Assembly: GCA_029856635.1 (NCBI GenBank)
Contig: JAHKLH010000012.1
Location: 1-17,350 of the forward strand
Direction of reading: 5' to 3'
DNA: 17,350 nucleotides
Source of the DNA: Candidatus Njordarchaeota archaeon
Lineage (GTDB): Archaea > Asgardarchaeota > Njordarchaeia > Njordarchaeales > JAHKLH01
The translations under genes and the position numbers were made by a program. Below the pieces are notes generated by a model. It did not search any database, was not told where the DNA came from, and saw nothing but the letters and a program-made list of their open reading frames with translations. This document shows, in pieces, positions 1 through 7,884 of the stretch; the stretch's first letter is position 1; each line of letters starts with the position of its first letter.

Positions 1-3000
1 CAAAATGGAACATATATCATCTTAGATACTGTAAATGATACTCCAATTCAAAGCAATCGAAAAGATTATGATCATATAAAGGTCATTGCTTGGGAAGATT
101 CTACACATCTAACAATTTATGGATTTAACAATACATCCCGCACATGGGAGATGCTCTTCGATTCAATGCTCTATAAACATCAAATGATTAATTATCCACC
201 AGAACCAAGCACTGACAGCGCAAGCTATGGGTATTTCCTTAAATATAAATTGGTTGAAATCGTAAGTGATAAGCCAATCTCCGTAATTATGGGTGATTTG
301 GGCTCAAATTCTACAAGAAATGCATGGGGTGTTGATGATTCATCTGATGATGATATCTTTAGTTATTATGGTTTCGTATTTGTTGGATGGGTACCGAGAG
401 ATTTATGGATTTCAGCATATTACAACGATACTCTTGTAAAGATTTATGATTTGAGCGACTCTGATGATAATTACGAGATCACCTTAAATGCGAGCGAATG
501 GTGGTTTGTTCTCGGTGGTTCTAATAGTAATACATTTGACAACGATATAGTTCGAATTGAAGCATCACATCCTGTGACGATAATTGGAGGATTCATTGAT
601 GATGATATTTTTACATTAATTCACGGAAATCTGATGAAAGAATTCATCTTTCCTTGCCCAGGATATACTGGAATCACATCACTGCGAAATAATACGAAAA
701 TAGAAGTAGTTGCATTAAACTCTTCAACCAGCCAAGTCATTTATAAGAAATCCTTCATTTTAGACGAGGGAGAAGGTATTTACTTAAACTTCACTTCAAA
801 TATTACAGTTCAAACTGACGGAGATTCTTCTCTTGATGAATTTGTTGTTGTGAAGATTACTGCAAATAATTCCATTACAGTAACAAGTGAATCTGCGGTG
901 GGATCAAACTTGGCATCGGGTGAAACACTATTCACGGGTTCATTCTTTGCATTTGCTCTTGCGAAAGATAGATATGTACAGATACTTGCATTGAGCAATT
1001 CTACAACAGTTAAAATTTATCGTAATGGTACGTCAGAATTATACTACAATTTAGCCCTCGATTTTGCGGAATACGTGAATATATATTTACCTGGAGGAAA
1101 CGGATTCATTATAAATTCGTCTAAGCCGATAGCTGTTAAAATTATGGATAACAATGAGAACTATACATCAGAGGATCTTTCCATGAGATTAATTATGGGA
1201 AAACCAGTTATATCTCAATATGACATAATTATGAACTCTGACTGTTTCGTCAAATTAAAAGTTCGTTGGACATCACTAACTGATCTGATTATCGAGGATA
1301 CATATTACTTTTGGACTCATGCAAATTATTTCTTGCTTATTCGAAACATTAGTAATCCAAAGCCATCTTCATTTAAATCTCCAATGCTTCTCGTTGACCT
1401 TACTATTTCGCATGCACTTTGGCATCGGGGAATAACTTTCGATGATGCAAATTACATTACTACTGAAAAGAAGAATATAAAGGAATTCATTATACTACCG
1501 AATAACTCAATACCTTGGACACTAAAAACGGGATTTGCTTCGGTCTTTTATACCTCTAACTTGAAATTTTCTTATGGCATTCTGAATTTTATTATTTCCC
1601 CGCCACAAAAACTTAACTCCATAACTGGGTATATAATTGATGATAATTACGCACACTTTCTGGTAGGATGGAACTCATTGATAACGCTTTTAGCAGGTTC
1701 CTATGCAAAACTTCGCTCAATTTTCATGAGAATTCCTCGAGGTATGAGCATGAATGAAATAGTTAACCGATTGCGAAGTACGCAGTTAGGAAAATACCTC
1801 GATATATACGTTATTGGCAATGGAAAAATTTCGGGTCCCCTGCGTTTTGATATTGAAACACTCGTTGAAATCGATTTAATAAGTCTTAACGATCATATTG
1901 AAACCAGTTATAGGAAAGTTCTTTTGAAAATGCTTAATCTTAATTCACATCCAGTAAAAATGAACTTCACACTAACTTCGCCTTCTCTTAATGTTGAGTT
2001 TTCTGCGGATCTTGTCTCCAATGTAATTCTTGAAAATGTGCCCGCATCTGAAGACTACTCATTACAAGTAGTGTGGAAGAATCAAAGTATGGACTTATGT
2101 CCACTTTTGAATGAAACAATTCCAATTGTAATCAATGCAAGTGTGAACATTACAATTATCGCATATTTGTACGATTTAGATGCTTATATTACAACGCGCG
2201 ATCTCGATCCATTAACAAATGCGAATATCACGTTAAAGGGATATGTTGAAGAAACATGCGTTTACATGCTTAATGTTTCAGTTGAAAAACATCATATGAT
2301 TCTTCAAAATCTACCAGTTGGAAAAGACGTTAATATCACTTATAACTTGTCTGTAAAATATTACGCAATATACAAAACCGTTTATAATGAAACGAGTTTT
2401 GCTCTAGCTAAGAATAATTTAGTTTCAGAGATAACAATTCAAATGCCTCTTTCGAAAACTATCGTTAAGACTGTAGATATGAAGAATAATACTATAGCGA
2501 ACGCATTGGTGTTCTTAATTCATAACAACAGTATAGTTGACACTAAGGTCACGAATTCTTCGGGATTAACGGAATTCCGATTTATTCCTCTCGGCGATTA
2601 TATCATTCACGCCGAATTTGGTGATTACCATAGTGATAATGTCACAATTTCTCTAACTCAAGCTAAGTTCTTATCCATACAAATACGAGTAGTAATAGGA
2701 GCTCTTCGATGTGCAATCATACCTAGGAAAACATTCTATGAAGCTCGATGGGGTTCAACAGTTTTAATCGAGGTAGAATTTTGGGACATTGACGCCAATG
2801 TGAGAATCTCTGCTGACAGCATGAATATGAGTATTATAGATCCACAAAATGATATCATAATCCTCGAAACAAAAATGACCGAATATGAGGAGACCGTGGG
2901 AGTTTATTATGCAATTATTAGCTTAGATGAAAGATTTATTCCTAGAAAAGAATACATAATGATGATTACTGCAAGTAAATCAGGTTATGAATTCCCACCA

Positions 3001-4290
3001 CCTCAGAACATTACCTTAAGAGTCCTTGAATCACGTGCTGCATTAATGTTGAGTAGTACGAATGTGTATGTTTATTGGCAAGATGTAGCAAATATCACAG
3101 CTAAATATATCGCACTTGAGCCAAATAGAAGTCTAATACATAATGCCTATGTAAATGCTACATTAATTTATTTAGCTACAAATGAAAAAATAAAACTACC
3201 AAACTTGATATCAATCAGGGAAACTAACGTGGGTTATGAAATTCTAGTTAATACACGGATCCTTAATGAACCTGGTGATTATTTGCTTAAAATCACAGCA
3301 GAGAAAGAGTTTTACGAAAAACAGGAGGCTGAAGCTATTATTCGTGTTATAAAGCGAGAAACATTTCCAATAGTATCCTCAACAGATATTGATCTTATTT
3401 GGGGAAATGTATCAAAAATTACAATTACTCTCTTGGATCTTGAAAATAGAACACCTATGACTTGCTTTGATTGGAATATAGAAGTAATCAAAAACGGTGA
3501 AGTAACTGAAGAAAAGTTTGGGTTATATATGAAAGTTGAGGATGACAACTATATTTTATTGATAAATACTGTGGAAATGGAGGTAGCTGAGTACAAACTT
3601 CTGATAAACTTTACGCATAAAATTTACAAACCTACATTAATAACAATCAGAATAACAGTAAAACGCGTGGTTATTCAGTTAGTACTTAAGGCTCCAGATA
3701 AAATATTAAAGGATCCATTCTTAGGGTATGCTGAAACTAACATCCAAATTGAAACTAGAAACCTCTTGTTGGGAGGAAAACCAATAGAAAATGCATATAT
3801 CGAAATACTCATAGTAACCCTAACAGGTGATGTTGTTAGTAAGATTTTAACTAAGTATGTTGATGGCGTTTATGAAGCGAGAATAATATGGACCGGAATA
3901 GAGCCGGATACGTATCGATTAGTAGCCAATTTCATAGCATTTAAAGTCAATGAAACACTTATTCCCGTCGAACTTCGTGCAAACATAATCGGAGAAAAGG
4001 AAAAAACTGTTTTAGTGGATTATTGGGGAGGAACAATTCAAATCGCTGGAAAGAAGATTTCAATTGTGGGCTTCTCACTACTACTCACGTTCATATTTAG
4101 TGTTTTAGCAATTGTTCTAAAGAAGCTTCTTTACATCTTGAGATATCCACCAGAAGCCCGCGAGATCTTGGCCATAATTAAAGCTCTTAAGAAAGGAGAA
4201 ATCCCAGAGATTGTTATTGATAGAACAGCGCAAATAAACGAATTAGTAAGAATTAGACTAGGAATCGAAAAAGGAGAAATTGAAGAATGA
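1..4290 (+). CDS. Large surface/secreted protein, C-terminally membrane-anchored (5' end outside window)
   Basis: The reading frame is open from base 1, well before the first in-frame ATG at 151, so the gene enters from the left and 1,429 codons are visible. The product is beta-strand-rich with many N-x-S/T sequons, as expected for a glycosylated archaeal exoprotein. Codons about 50-500 contain short blocks of 'DT.VKIY'-like strands followed by 'HPVTIIGG'-like strands, which resemble IgGFc-binding-type adhesion domains; this is a weak fold guess. Codons about 820-885 look like a carboxypeptidase-regulatory/SpaA-type beta sandwich (ANALVFL, then GDYIIHAEFGDY). Three Ig-like repeats follow. A single hydrophobic helix lies at codons about 1353-1376, bounded by KK pairs, with a charged cytoplasmic tail of about 50 residues. 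The N-terminal signal cannot be seen. Function is unknown; adhesion, S-layer association or extracellular binding are all possible. It converges on the E2 gene with a 10-bp gap. Confidence 0.85.
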   Translation, partial: QNGTYIILDTVNDTPIQSNRKDYDHIKVIAWEDSTHLTIYGFNNTSRTWEMLFDSMLYKHQMINYPPEPSTDSASYGYFLKYKLVEIVSDKPISVIMGDLGSNSTRNAWGVDDSSDDDIFSYYGFVFVGWVPRDLWISAYYNDTLVKIYDLSDSDDNYEITLNASEWWFVLGGSNSNTFDNDIVRIEASHPVTIIGGFIDDDIFTLIHGNLMKEFIFPCPGYTGITSLRNNTKIEVVALNSSTSQVIYKKSFILDEGEGIYLNFTSNITVQTDGDSSLDEFVVVKITANNSITVTSESAVGSNLASGETLFTGSFFAFALAKDRYVQILALSNSTTVKIYRNGTSELYYNLALDFAEYVNIYLPGGNGFIINSSKPIAVKIMDNNENYTSEDLSMRLIMGKPVISQYDIIMNSDCFVKLKVRWTSLTDLIIEDTYYFWTHANYFLLIRNISNPKPSSFKSPMLLVDLTISHALWHRGITFDDANYITTEKKNIKEFIILPNNSIPWTLKTGFASVFYTSNLKFSYGILNFIISPPQKLNSITGYIIDDNYAHFLVGWNSLITLLAGSYAKLRSIFMRIPRGMSMNEIVNRLRSTQLGKYLDIYVIGNGKISGPLRFDIETLVEIDLISLNDHIETSYRKVLLKMLNLNSHPVKMNFTLTSPSLNVEFSADLVSNVILENVPASEDYSLQVVWKNQSMDLCPLLNETIPIVINASVNITIIAYLYDLDAYITTRDLDPLTNANITLKGYVEETCVYMLNVSVEKHHMILQNLPVGKDVNITYNLSVKYYAIYKTVYNETSFALAKNNLVSEITIQMPLSKTIVKTVDMKNNTIANALVFLIHNNSIVDTKVTNSSGLTEFRFIPLGDYIIHAEFGDYHSDNVTISLTQAKFLSIQIRVVIGALRCAIIPRKTFYEARWGSTVLIEVEFWDIDANVRISADSMNMSIIDPQNDIIILETKMTEYEETVGVYYAIISLDERFIPRKEYIMMITASKSGYEFPPPQNITLRVLESRAALMLSSTNVYVYWQDVANITAKYIALEPNRSLIHNAYVNATLIYLATNEKIKLPNLISIRETNVGYEILVNTRILNEPGDYLLKITAEKEFYEKQEAEAIIRVIKRETFPIVSSTDIDLIWGNVSKITITLLDLENRTPMTCFDWNIEVIKNGEVTEEKFGLYMKVEDDNYILLINTVEMEVAEYKLLINFTHKIYKPTLITIRITVKRVVIQLVLKAPDKILKDPFLGYAETNIQIETRNLLLGGKPIENAYIEILIVTLTGDVVSKILTKYVDGVYEARIIWTGIEPDTYRLVANFIAFKVNETLIPVELRANIIGEKEKTVLVDYWGGTIQIAGKKISIVGFSLLLTFIFSVLAIVLKKLLYILRYPPEAREILAIIKALKKGEIPEIVIDRTAQINELVRIRLGIEKGEIEE
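2697..3660 (+). repeat. Three tandem Ig-like protein repeats of about 108 codons
   Basis: Within the large surface protein, a tryptophan-centred strand recurs at codons starting 2749 (ARWGSTVLIEV), 3076 (VYWQDVANITA) and 3400 (LIWGNVSKITI). The spacing is 327 and then 324 bases, that is 109 and 108 codons. Each unit ends with a Y-x-(L/M)-x-I-(T/N) strand and a short 'Y.....I.IRV' strand. This is a divergent protein-level tandem repeat, not a DNA repeat, and fits a stalk of bacterial/archaeal Ig-like domains leading to the membrane anchor. Confidence 0.65.
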
Positions 4291-4300
4291 TCATTACCAA

Positions 4301-4873
4301 TCAAATTTTCAAAGGAGACTTCATCAGACTGATATAAATTTCAACAAAGAGCAACCAGTGAGCAATTCCAAAACGCGGACTCCATCTATTTTTAACTATG
4401 TCTCCTAAGCATTTGCTTGTATCAGTATGACTAGTATATACTTCAATTTTTCCATCTTGTGAGACTAACTTCGTAGGTGGTGAGTAAGGGTAAGCTACTG
4501 GGAGCGTAACCCATGCCCATAAACGCTTTCCTTGCTGGAAGGGATTAGCCATCCTAAGTAAAAGTGTTCTTCTTTTCCCTTGAATTGGATTAAGTGAGAA
4601 AAAGTGTGGAAGCAAGTCACCATACTTAGATGTTTTAAATGATAGAAAGGCCTTAATTTCCTCAGATATTCGTTCTTTCCACTCAAGGTCATCGGGTGTT
4701 GCAATGATTCTGAAAGTGTATATTTTGAAGAGGGATTCCTTAAGCTTATCACTTACTCCTCGAGGAATTACAACATGCCTCATAGCTCTTTCTAACTCTT
4801 CTTGGGATAATACATCTCTCAAAATTTCTGCTAATGCGTTTAATAAATCTTCTGCAATTTCTTCTTCACTCAT
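4301..4873 (-). CDS. E2-like ubiquitin-conjugating enzyme (UBC fold)
   Basis: A 190-residue protein predicted to take an activated ubiquitin-like modifier from E1 onto a cysteine and pass it to a target. Residues about 67-190 follow the UBC core: an opening helix, strands with WAWVTLPVAYPYSPP (Y128-P133), a GKIEVYTSHTD segment, then KCLGDIVKNRWSP with C155 and W164-S-P166, then closing helices. C155 is the only cysteine in the protein, which makes it the thioester candidate. The usual HPN tripeptide reads H149-T-D151. The first 65 residues are a mostly helical extension. I chose the ATG at 4873; an in-frame GTG at 4933 would add 20 residues, but it has no ribosome site and would lie in AT-rich leader sequence. 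The gene follows the E1 gene on the same strand after 207 bp, and its 3' end faces the surface-protein gene. A non-enzymatic RWD/UEV protein is less likely because the Cys is present. Confidence 0.82.
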   Translation of the reverse strand: MSEEEIAEDLLNALAEILRDVLSQEELERAMRHVVIPRGVSDKLKESLFKIYTFRIIATPDDLEWKERISEEIKAFLSFKTSKYGDLLPHFFSLNPIQGKRRTLLLRMANPFQQGKRLWAWVTLPVAYPYSPPTKLVSQDGKIEVYTSHTDTSKCLGDIVKNRWSPRFGIAHWLLFVEIYISLMKSPLKI

Positions 4874-5080
4874 TTTGCACGTCCATCCAAAACTCGAAAT
4901 CTTTTTGAGCTGCAATAAATTTAATAAACACACTTCATTAATCTAATACTTCATAAATGTTGCAAAGAATTTAAACATGTTTTTAGTCTAATAAATAACC
5001 TTAACTTGTTAGAAATGGAAATAGTATTCTAAATCAAATCCAAGGGATTATTATTTATTGCTTTATTGCAGTGAAAATTA
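4874..5080. promoter_or_regulatory. AT-rich gap between E1 and E2 genes, possible E2 promoter
   Basis: This 207-bp gap holds no convincing ORF on either strand. On the minus strand a TTTAAAT box at about 4969-4975 could be a TATA element, placing a start of transcription near 4945 and a leader of about 70 nt before the E2 ATG at 4873. E2 might therefore be transcribed separately from JAB-E1 or as part of one long message. This rests only on base composition and spacing. Confidence 0.3.
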
Positions 5081-5905
5081 CTATTCTCTGATCTTAGCAA
5101 ATCTTCTATGAGTCCTGCAATTCTCATTGGGTTTTAACTGAATATTTGTAATGTTTATCGAAGGATATAAGGAAACCAAAATTAAAGGAGACGGTTTTTC
5201 TAACTTTAGTAAAAGATTTATTGCAATCTGAGCTTGAAGAGATCCAACTACTAAAAATGTTGTTGCTAGACTAGCATCGCACGCACCCACCCTTTCAAAT
5301 GTTCCTAACTCAATGCTTGTGTTCTCTCCGAAAACGCATTCAAAGCACGGATAGTCATAGGGAATTACCGTTAATATTCGCCCGCCAAACCCATCAATTG
5401 ATGTTGCACCATCGATTAAAATCTTTCCATGTTTCATGCAATAATAGTTTATTTCATAACGTGCATCTGCATTGTCAACACAAGACAAAACTATATCTGC
5501 TTCTCTAACTAAGTCCTCAAGCTTCTCCCAATCCACGATATCAGCAACAAATGGTTCAATTTTAATATGATATTCTGGAGCAAGAAAATTTCTTATTCCT
5601 TTTAACTTATCTGCCAATGCTTCTGCTTTAGGCCTTCCTATGTCCTCTTTAGTAAAGCCTAGTCTGTTGAAATTATTCTCTTCAACAACATCGCGATCAA
5701 CTAGGTAAAGCTTTCCAATTCCAGTTCTAGCTAGAATCTCAGCGACAATTACTCCAAGTCCGCCGCAACCTACGATTAATGCGTTCTTTTTCAAAAGCTT
5801 GTTAACGGGAATTCCGGTCAGAATTAATCTGCTAAAGAAATCGGGCATTTCGATTAACAGTTTTCTTCGCTCATCGGGTCGGAGAAGTTTCGTTTCTTTT
5901 GGCAT
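5081..5905 (-). CDS. E1-like ubiquitin-activating enzyme (ThiF/MoeB/UBA family)
   Basis: A 274-residue ThiF-fold adenylyltransferase that would adenylate the C-terminus of a ubiquitin-like protein and pass it on. The Rossmann motif GCGGLG is at 46-51. The LVDRD strand has D70/D72. N78 and R81 match the Asn/Arg pair that contacts ATP in MoeB, K93 follows, and the Mg/ATP aspartate lies in CVDNADAR (D144). A zinc site is suggested by C187-F-E-C190 with C263-R-T-H266, so the second pair is CxxH rather than CxxC. C209 in GACDAS sits where ThiF-type enzymes carry their thiol, just before the VGSLQAQIAINLL helix, and is the best catalytic-Cys candidate. There is no long Cys domain and no ubiquitin-fold domain, so it has the size of MoeB rather than of eukaryotic UBA1. 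The ATG at 5905 has AAAGGAG (5913-5919) seven bases upstream, inside the end of the JAB gene, which it overlaps by 35 bp; this implies coupled translation. Linkage to E2 and JAB favours protein modification over sulfur transfer. Confidence 0.87.
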   Translation of the reverse strand: MPKETKLLRPDERRKLLIEMPDFFSRLILTGIPVNKLLKKNALIVGCGGLGVIVAEILARTGIGKLYLVDRDVVEENNFNRLGFTKEDIGRPKAEALADKLKGIRNFLAPEYHIKIEPFVADIVDWEKLEDLVREADIVLSCVDNADARYEINYYCMKHGKILIDGATSIDGFGGRILTVIPYDYPCFECVFGENTSIELGTFERVGACDASLATTFLVVGSLQAQIAINLLLKLEKPSPLILVSLYPSINITNIQLKPNENCRTHRRFAKIRE

Positions 5906-6914
5906 TTTCTTTCTCCTTTAATTCCTCACGAATAATCTCTCTCACATAATTTCTTAAATCAGACTTTATACTTGACAATTCTTCATACAAGACTTTTTTG
6001 ACTGTGTCTATTACAATCTCTTTAACTATTTCCTTTACCATTCTTTTCAGTTCGCTTATTACAGTTGATTTCGTTGTTATTATTTGACCAGCTAAGTCTT
6101 TTACAGGAGTATTATCGGGAATACTCGTGTCACCGATGTAAAAGGCAGTATCTAATGGGAGGTTCAGTGTTTCTAATATTACATTTTTTACATTTCCAAA
6201 AGGTTCTTCAGGAGATAATGCAAATTCATATACAAAGGGAGAATCAGGACTCAATTTAACATAAACAAAAGCTCGTTTAGTAAGTGAAAATCCTCCACCT
6301 TTAGTCTCAAAGAAAACCGGAACAAATGCTTTTTGAATCTCTTTCGATAATGCTTTCTCAAGCGCATTTCTAATTTCAATATCTGATTGATCCTTATGAT
6401 AGAAGAAGTAGAAAGAAAGGGGAATTGTGATTAATGACATGTTTATTTTTTCTTTAATATCCCCAAAGTCATGTTCAATTTCGACAATTTTATCATCAAA
6501 TACCGTATAAGCTGTAAGTAGAATATCTTTACCCCGAACAGATGCTATGCAATGAATAAAAACTCCTGCTTGTGCCCATGATAACCATGTTCTTGCATCA
6601 ATTTTCGAATAATATGTTCCAAGCCCACCAGGATGTGTATGTAATGTTCCCAAAATTCTAAGTCCTGCAGGACAAATAGCAAAAATTCTACCTGCTCGCG
6701 AGGGATCCGATGAAACATGTGCTGAAGATTTTTCAGAATAAGGGAATTCAATGAAATCTAAGACATAAGCTACATTCTTTGCAATTAATCCGACCATATA
6801 GAAACCCAATTCTTCCATGCTTCTTAGCATTCTTGGGAAAATTCTGTTAAAAGCATCCTTATCAATTACCACGCGCTCTATAGGTGCACGTTTTTTTCGT
6901 TTCACATAAAACAC
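5871..6914 (-). CDS. JAB/MPN+ metalloprotease fused to a ubiquitin-like domain and helical tail
   Basis: A predicted zinc isopeptidase of the JAMM (Rpn11/AMSH) class that would remove or mature a ubiquitin-like modifier. Residues about 12-150 form the MPN domain: the upstream Glu is probably E35 in MEELGFYMVG, and the metal motif is H92-T-H94 ... S103-K-I-D106. Eight residues separate H94 and S103, one more than the usual seven. After a link with a KGGGFS turn, residues about 215-288 read like ubiquitin: strand AFVYVKL, strand FVYEFALSPEE, helix NVKNVILETLNLPLD, strand FYIGD, turn SIPDNTPVKDLA, strand TVISEL. Residues about 288-336 are a charged amphipathic helix or coiled coil. No GG terminus follows the Ubl domain, so it is probably a recognition module. 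The first gene of the locus, it starts at GTG 6914 with a TATA-like box about 29 bp upstream and no ribosome site, as in leaderless archaeal transcripts. A second in-frame GTG at 6905 is possible. Confidence 0.85.
   Translation of the reverse strand: MFYVKRKKRAPIERVVIDKDAFNRIFPRMLRSMEELGFYMVGLIAKNVAYVLDFIEFPYSEKSSAHVSSDPSRAGRIFAICPAGLRILGTLHTHPGGLGTYYSKIDARTWLSWAQAGVFIHCIASVRGKDILLTAYTVFDDKIVEIEHDFGDIKEKINMSLITIPLSFYFFYHKDQSDIEIRNALEKALSKEIQKAFVPVFFETKGGGFSLTKRAFVYVKLSPDSPFVYEFALSPEEPFGNVKNVILETLNLPLDTAFYIGDTSIPDNTPVKDLAGQIITTKSTVISELKRMVKEIVKEIVIDTVKKVLYEELSSIKSDLRNYVREIIREELKEKENAKRNETSPTR
6051..6272 (-). other. Ubiquitin-like beta-grasp domain inside the JAB protein
   Basis: Codons for residues about 215-288 of the JAB protein. 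The order strand, strand, helix, short strand, turn, strand matches ubiquitin with almost no gaps. Here P-E-E-P-F-G-N-V-K-N stands where ubiquitin has P-S-D-T-I-E-N-V-K-A. L-N-L-P-L-D-T-A-F-Y-I-G-D stands where ubiquitin has E-G-I-P-P-D-Q-Q-R-L-I-F-A-G. D-N-T-P-V-K-D-L stands where ubiquitin has E-D-G-R-T-L-S-D-Y. The fold call is my inference from this hand alignment. Confidence 0.6.
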
Positions 6915-7032
6915 CGCGGGGAAATTAATTTCAACTAAAAAATAAAGAGTTAAAATCTTTTTGCTCCTAAATAAAAAATCTTACAAAACTTATACTAGCT
7001 TTCTAGCTCAGATATGAATTATCTTTTTTCGA
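6915..7032. promoter_or_regulatory. Divergent promoter region between the JAB operon and mrp
   Basis: 118 bp of AT-rich DNA between two genes that point away from each other. For the minus strand, the run at 6938-6947 (read as TTTATTTTTT) is centred about 29 bp from the JAB start codon, fitting a TATA box for a leaderless message. For the plus strand, ACTTATACTA at 6988-6997 would place a start near 7018, about 15 bp before the Mrp start. Neither gene shows a clear Shine-Dalgarno site. The evidence is positional only. Confidence 0.4.
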
Positions 7033-7884
7033 GTGTCAAAAATGGAAAAACAAAACAAAAGCACTAAGGGCCCTTCCGTTAATGAAATGCTTGAAACAAT
7101 CAAAGAAAGAATGAAAAAAATTAAAAACAAAATTGTTGTACTTAGCGGTAAGGGAGGCGTTGGAAAAAGTACTGTCGTAGCAGAACTCGCGGCAGCATTG
7201 GCAAAAAAGGAAAAAAAAGTAGGAATTTTTGATGCAGACCTCCATGGGCCGAGCATCCCAAAAATTATTTCACCAACTCAAAACATGATGGTAATGGGAA
7301 ACAAGATAATACCCGCGGAGTTTAAGCCACTAAACATAAAAATTATATCCATAGATTTCCTTCTTCCCTCCGAAGATTCTCCTTTAATTTGGCGAGGTCC
7401 TCTTAAAGGAAAGGCGATTATAGAACTACTCTATTACACGGAGTGGGGCGACCTAGACTATCTGCTTGTTGATCTTCCGCCAGGTACAGGTGATGAACCA
7501 CTAACAATCGCACAGAGTATTCTTAATTTAAGTGGCGCTATTGTTGTAACAATCCCCTCTTTGCTTTCAGAAAAAATTGTTGCAAAGGCAATCAAATTCT
7601 GCGAAATTCTTAAAATTCCGCTTCTTGGTGTGATTGAAAATATGAGTTATTTCATTTGTCCCAAATGCGGTAGCAAGTATTACATATTTGGAAAAGGTGC
7701 AGGAGAAGATCTTGCTCAAAGAATGAATATACAATTTCTTGGACAGATTCCATTGGATCCGCGCATTAGAGAAGCTCATGATAGAGGAGTTCCATTTGTG
7801 TTTGAACATGAAAATACAGAAACCGCAAAAGAAATCATAAAAATTGCTGATAAGATCGTAAAAACTCTTGAAAAAGCCCGTTAA
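7033..7884 (+). CDS. mrp: Mrp/Nbp35-family Fe-S cluster carrier P-loop ATPase
   Basis: A 283-residue cytosolic ATPase of the Mrp/ApbC/Nbp35 group, which binds and transfers [4Fe-4S] clusters to target proteins as a dimer. The deviant Walker A with two lysines, GKGGVGKST, is at 39-47. The switch FDADLHGPSIP follows at 66-76, and LLVDLPPGTGDEP is at about 144-156. The cluster-binding CxxC is C209-P-K-C212, in the family's usual place after ENMSYF. Length is normal; there is no N-terminal DUF59 domain and no N-terminal ferredoxin-type cysteines. The start is either GTG 7033 or ATG 7042; neither has a ribosome site, which fits a short-leader or leaderless transcript. The gene diverges from the JAB operon and converges on the GTPase gene, with the two stop codons overlapping in one TTAA. 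A client could be the Fe-S fumarate hydratase in this window, but that is only a guess. Confidence 0.92.
   Translation: MSKMEKQNKSTKGPSVNEMLETIKERMKKIKNKIVVLSGKGGVGKSTVVAELAAALAKKEKKVGIFDADLHGPSIPKIISPTQNMMVMGNKIIPAEFKPLNIKIISIDFLLPSEDSPLIWRGPLKGKAIIELLYYTEWGDLDYLLVDLPPGTGDEPLTIAQSILNLSGAIVVTIPSLLSEKIVAKAIKFCEILKIPLLGVIENMSYFICPKCGSKYYIFGKGAGEDLAQRMNIQFLGQIPLDPRIREAHDRGVPFVFEHENTETAKEIIKIADKIVKTLEKAR

Noticed and set aside
4874..4933. N-terminal extension of the E2 protein from GTG 4933
   Set aside because: It has no ribosome site and low-complexity leader-like sequence; the ATG at 4873 opens a regular acidic helix.
4704..4946. 80-codon plus-strand frame across the E2 start region
   Set aside because: It is antisense to the E2 coding sequence and resembles no family.
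4874..5080. Possible small ubiquitin gene between E1 and E2
   Set aside because: I looked for a beta-grasp protein in this gap. It is at most 69 codons long, AT-rich, and contains no frame with a ubiquitin-like pattern or a GG end.
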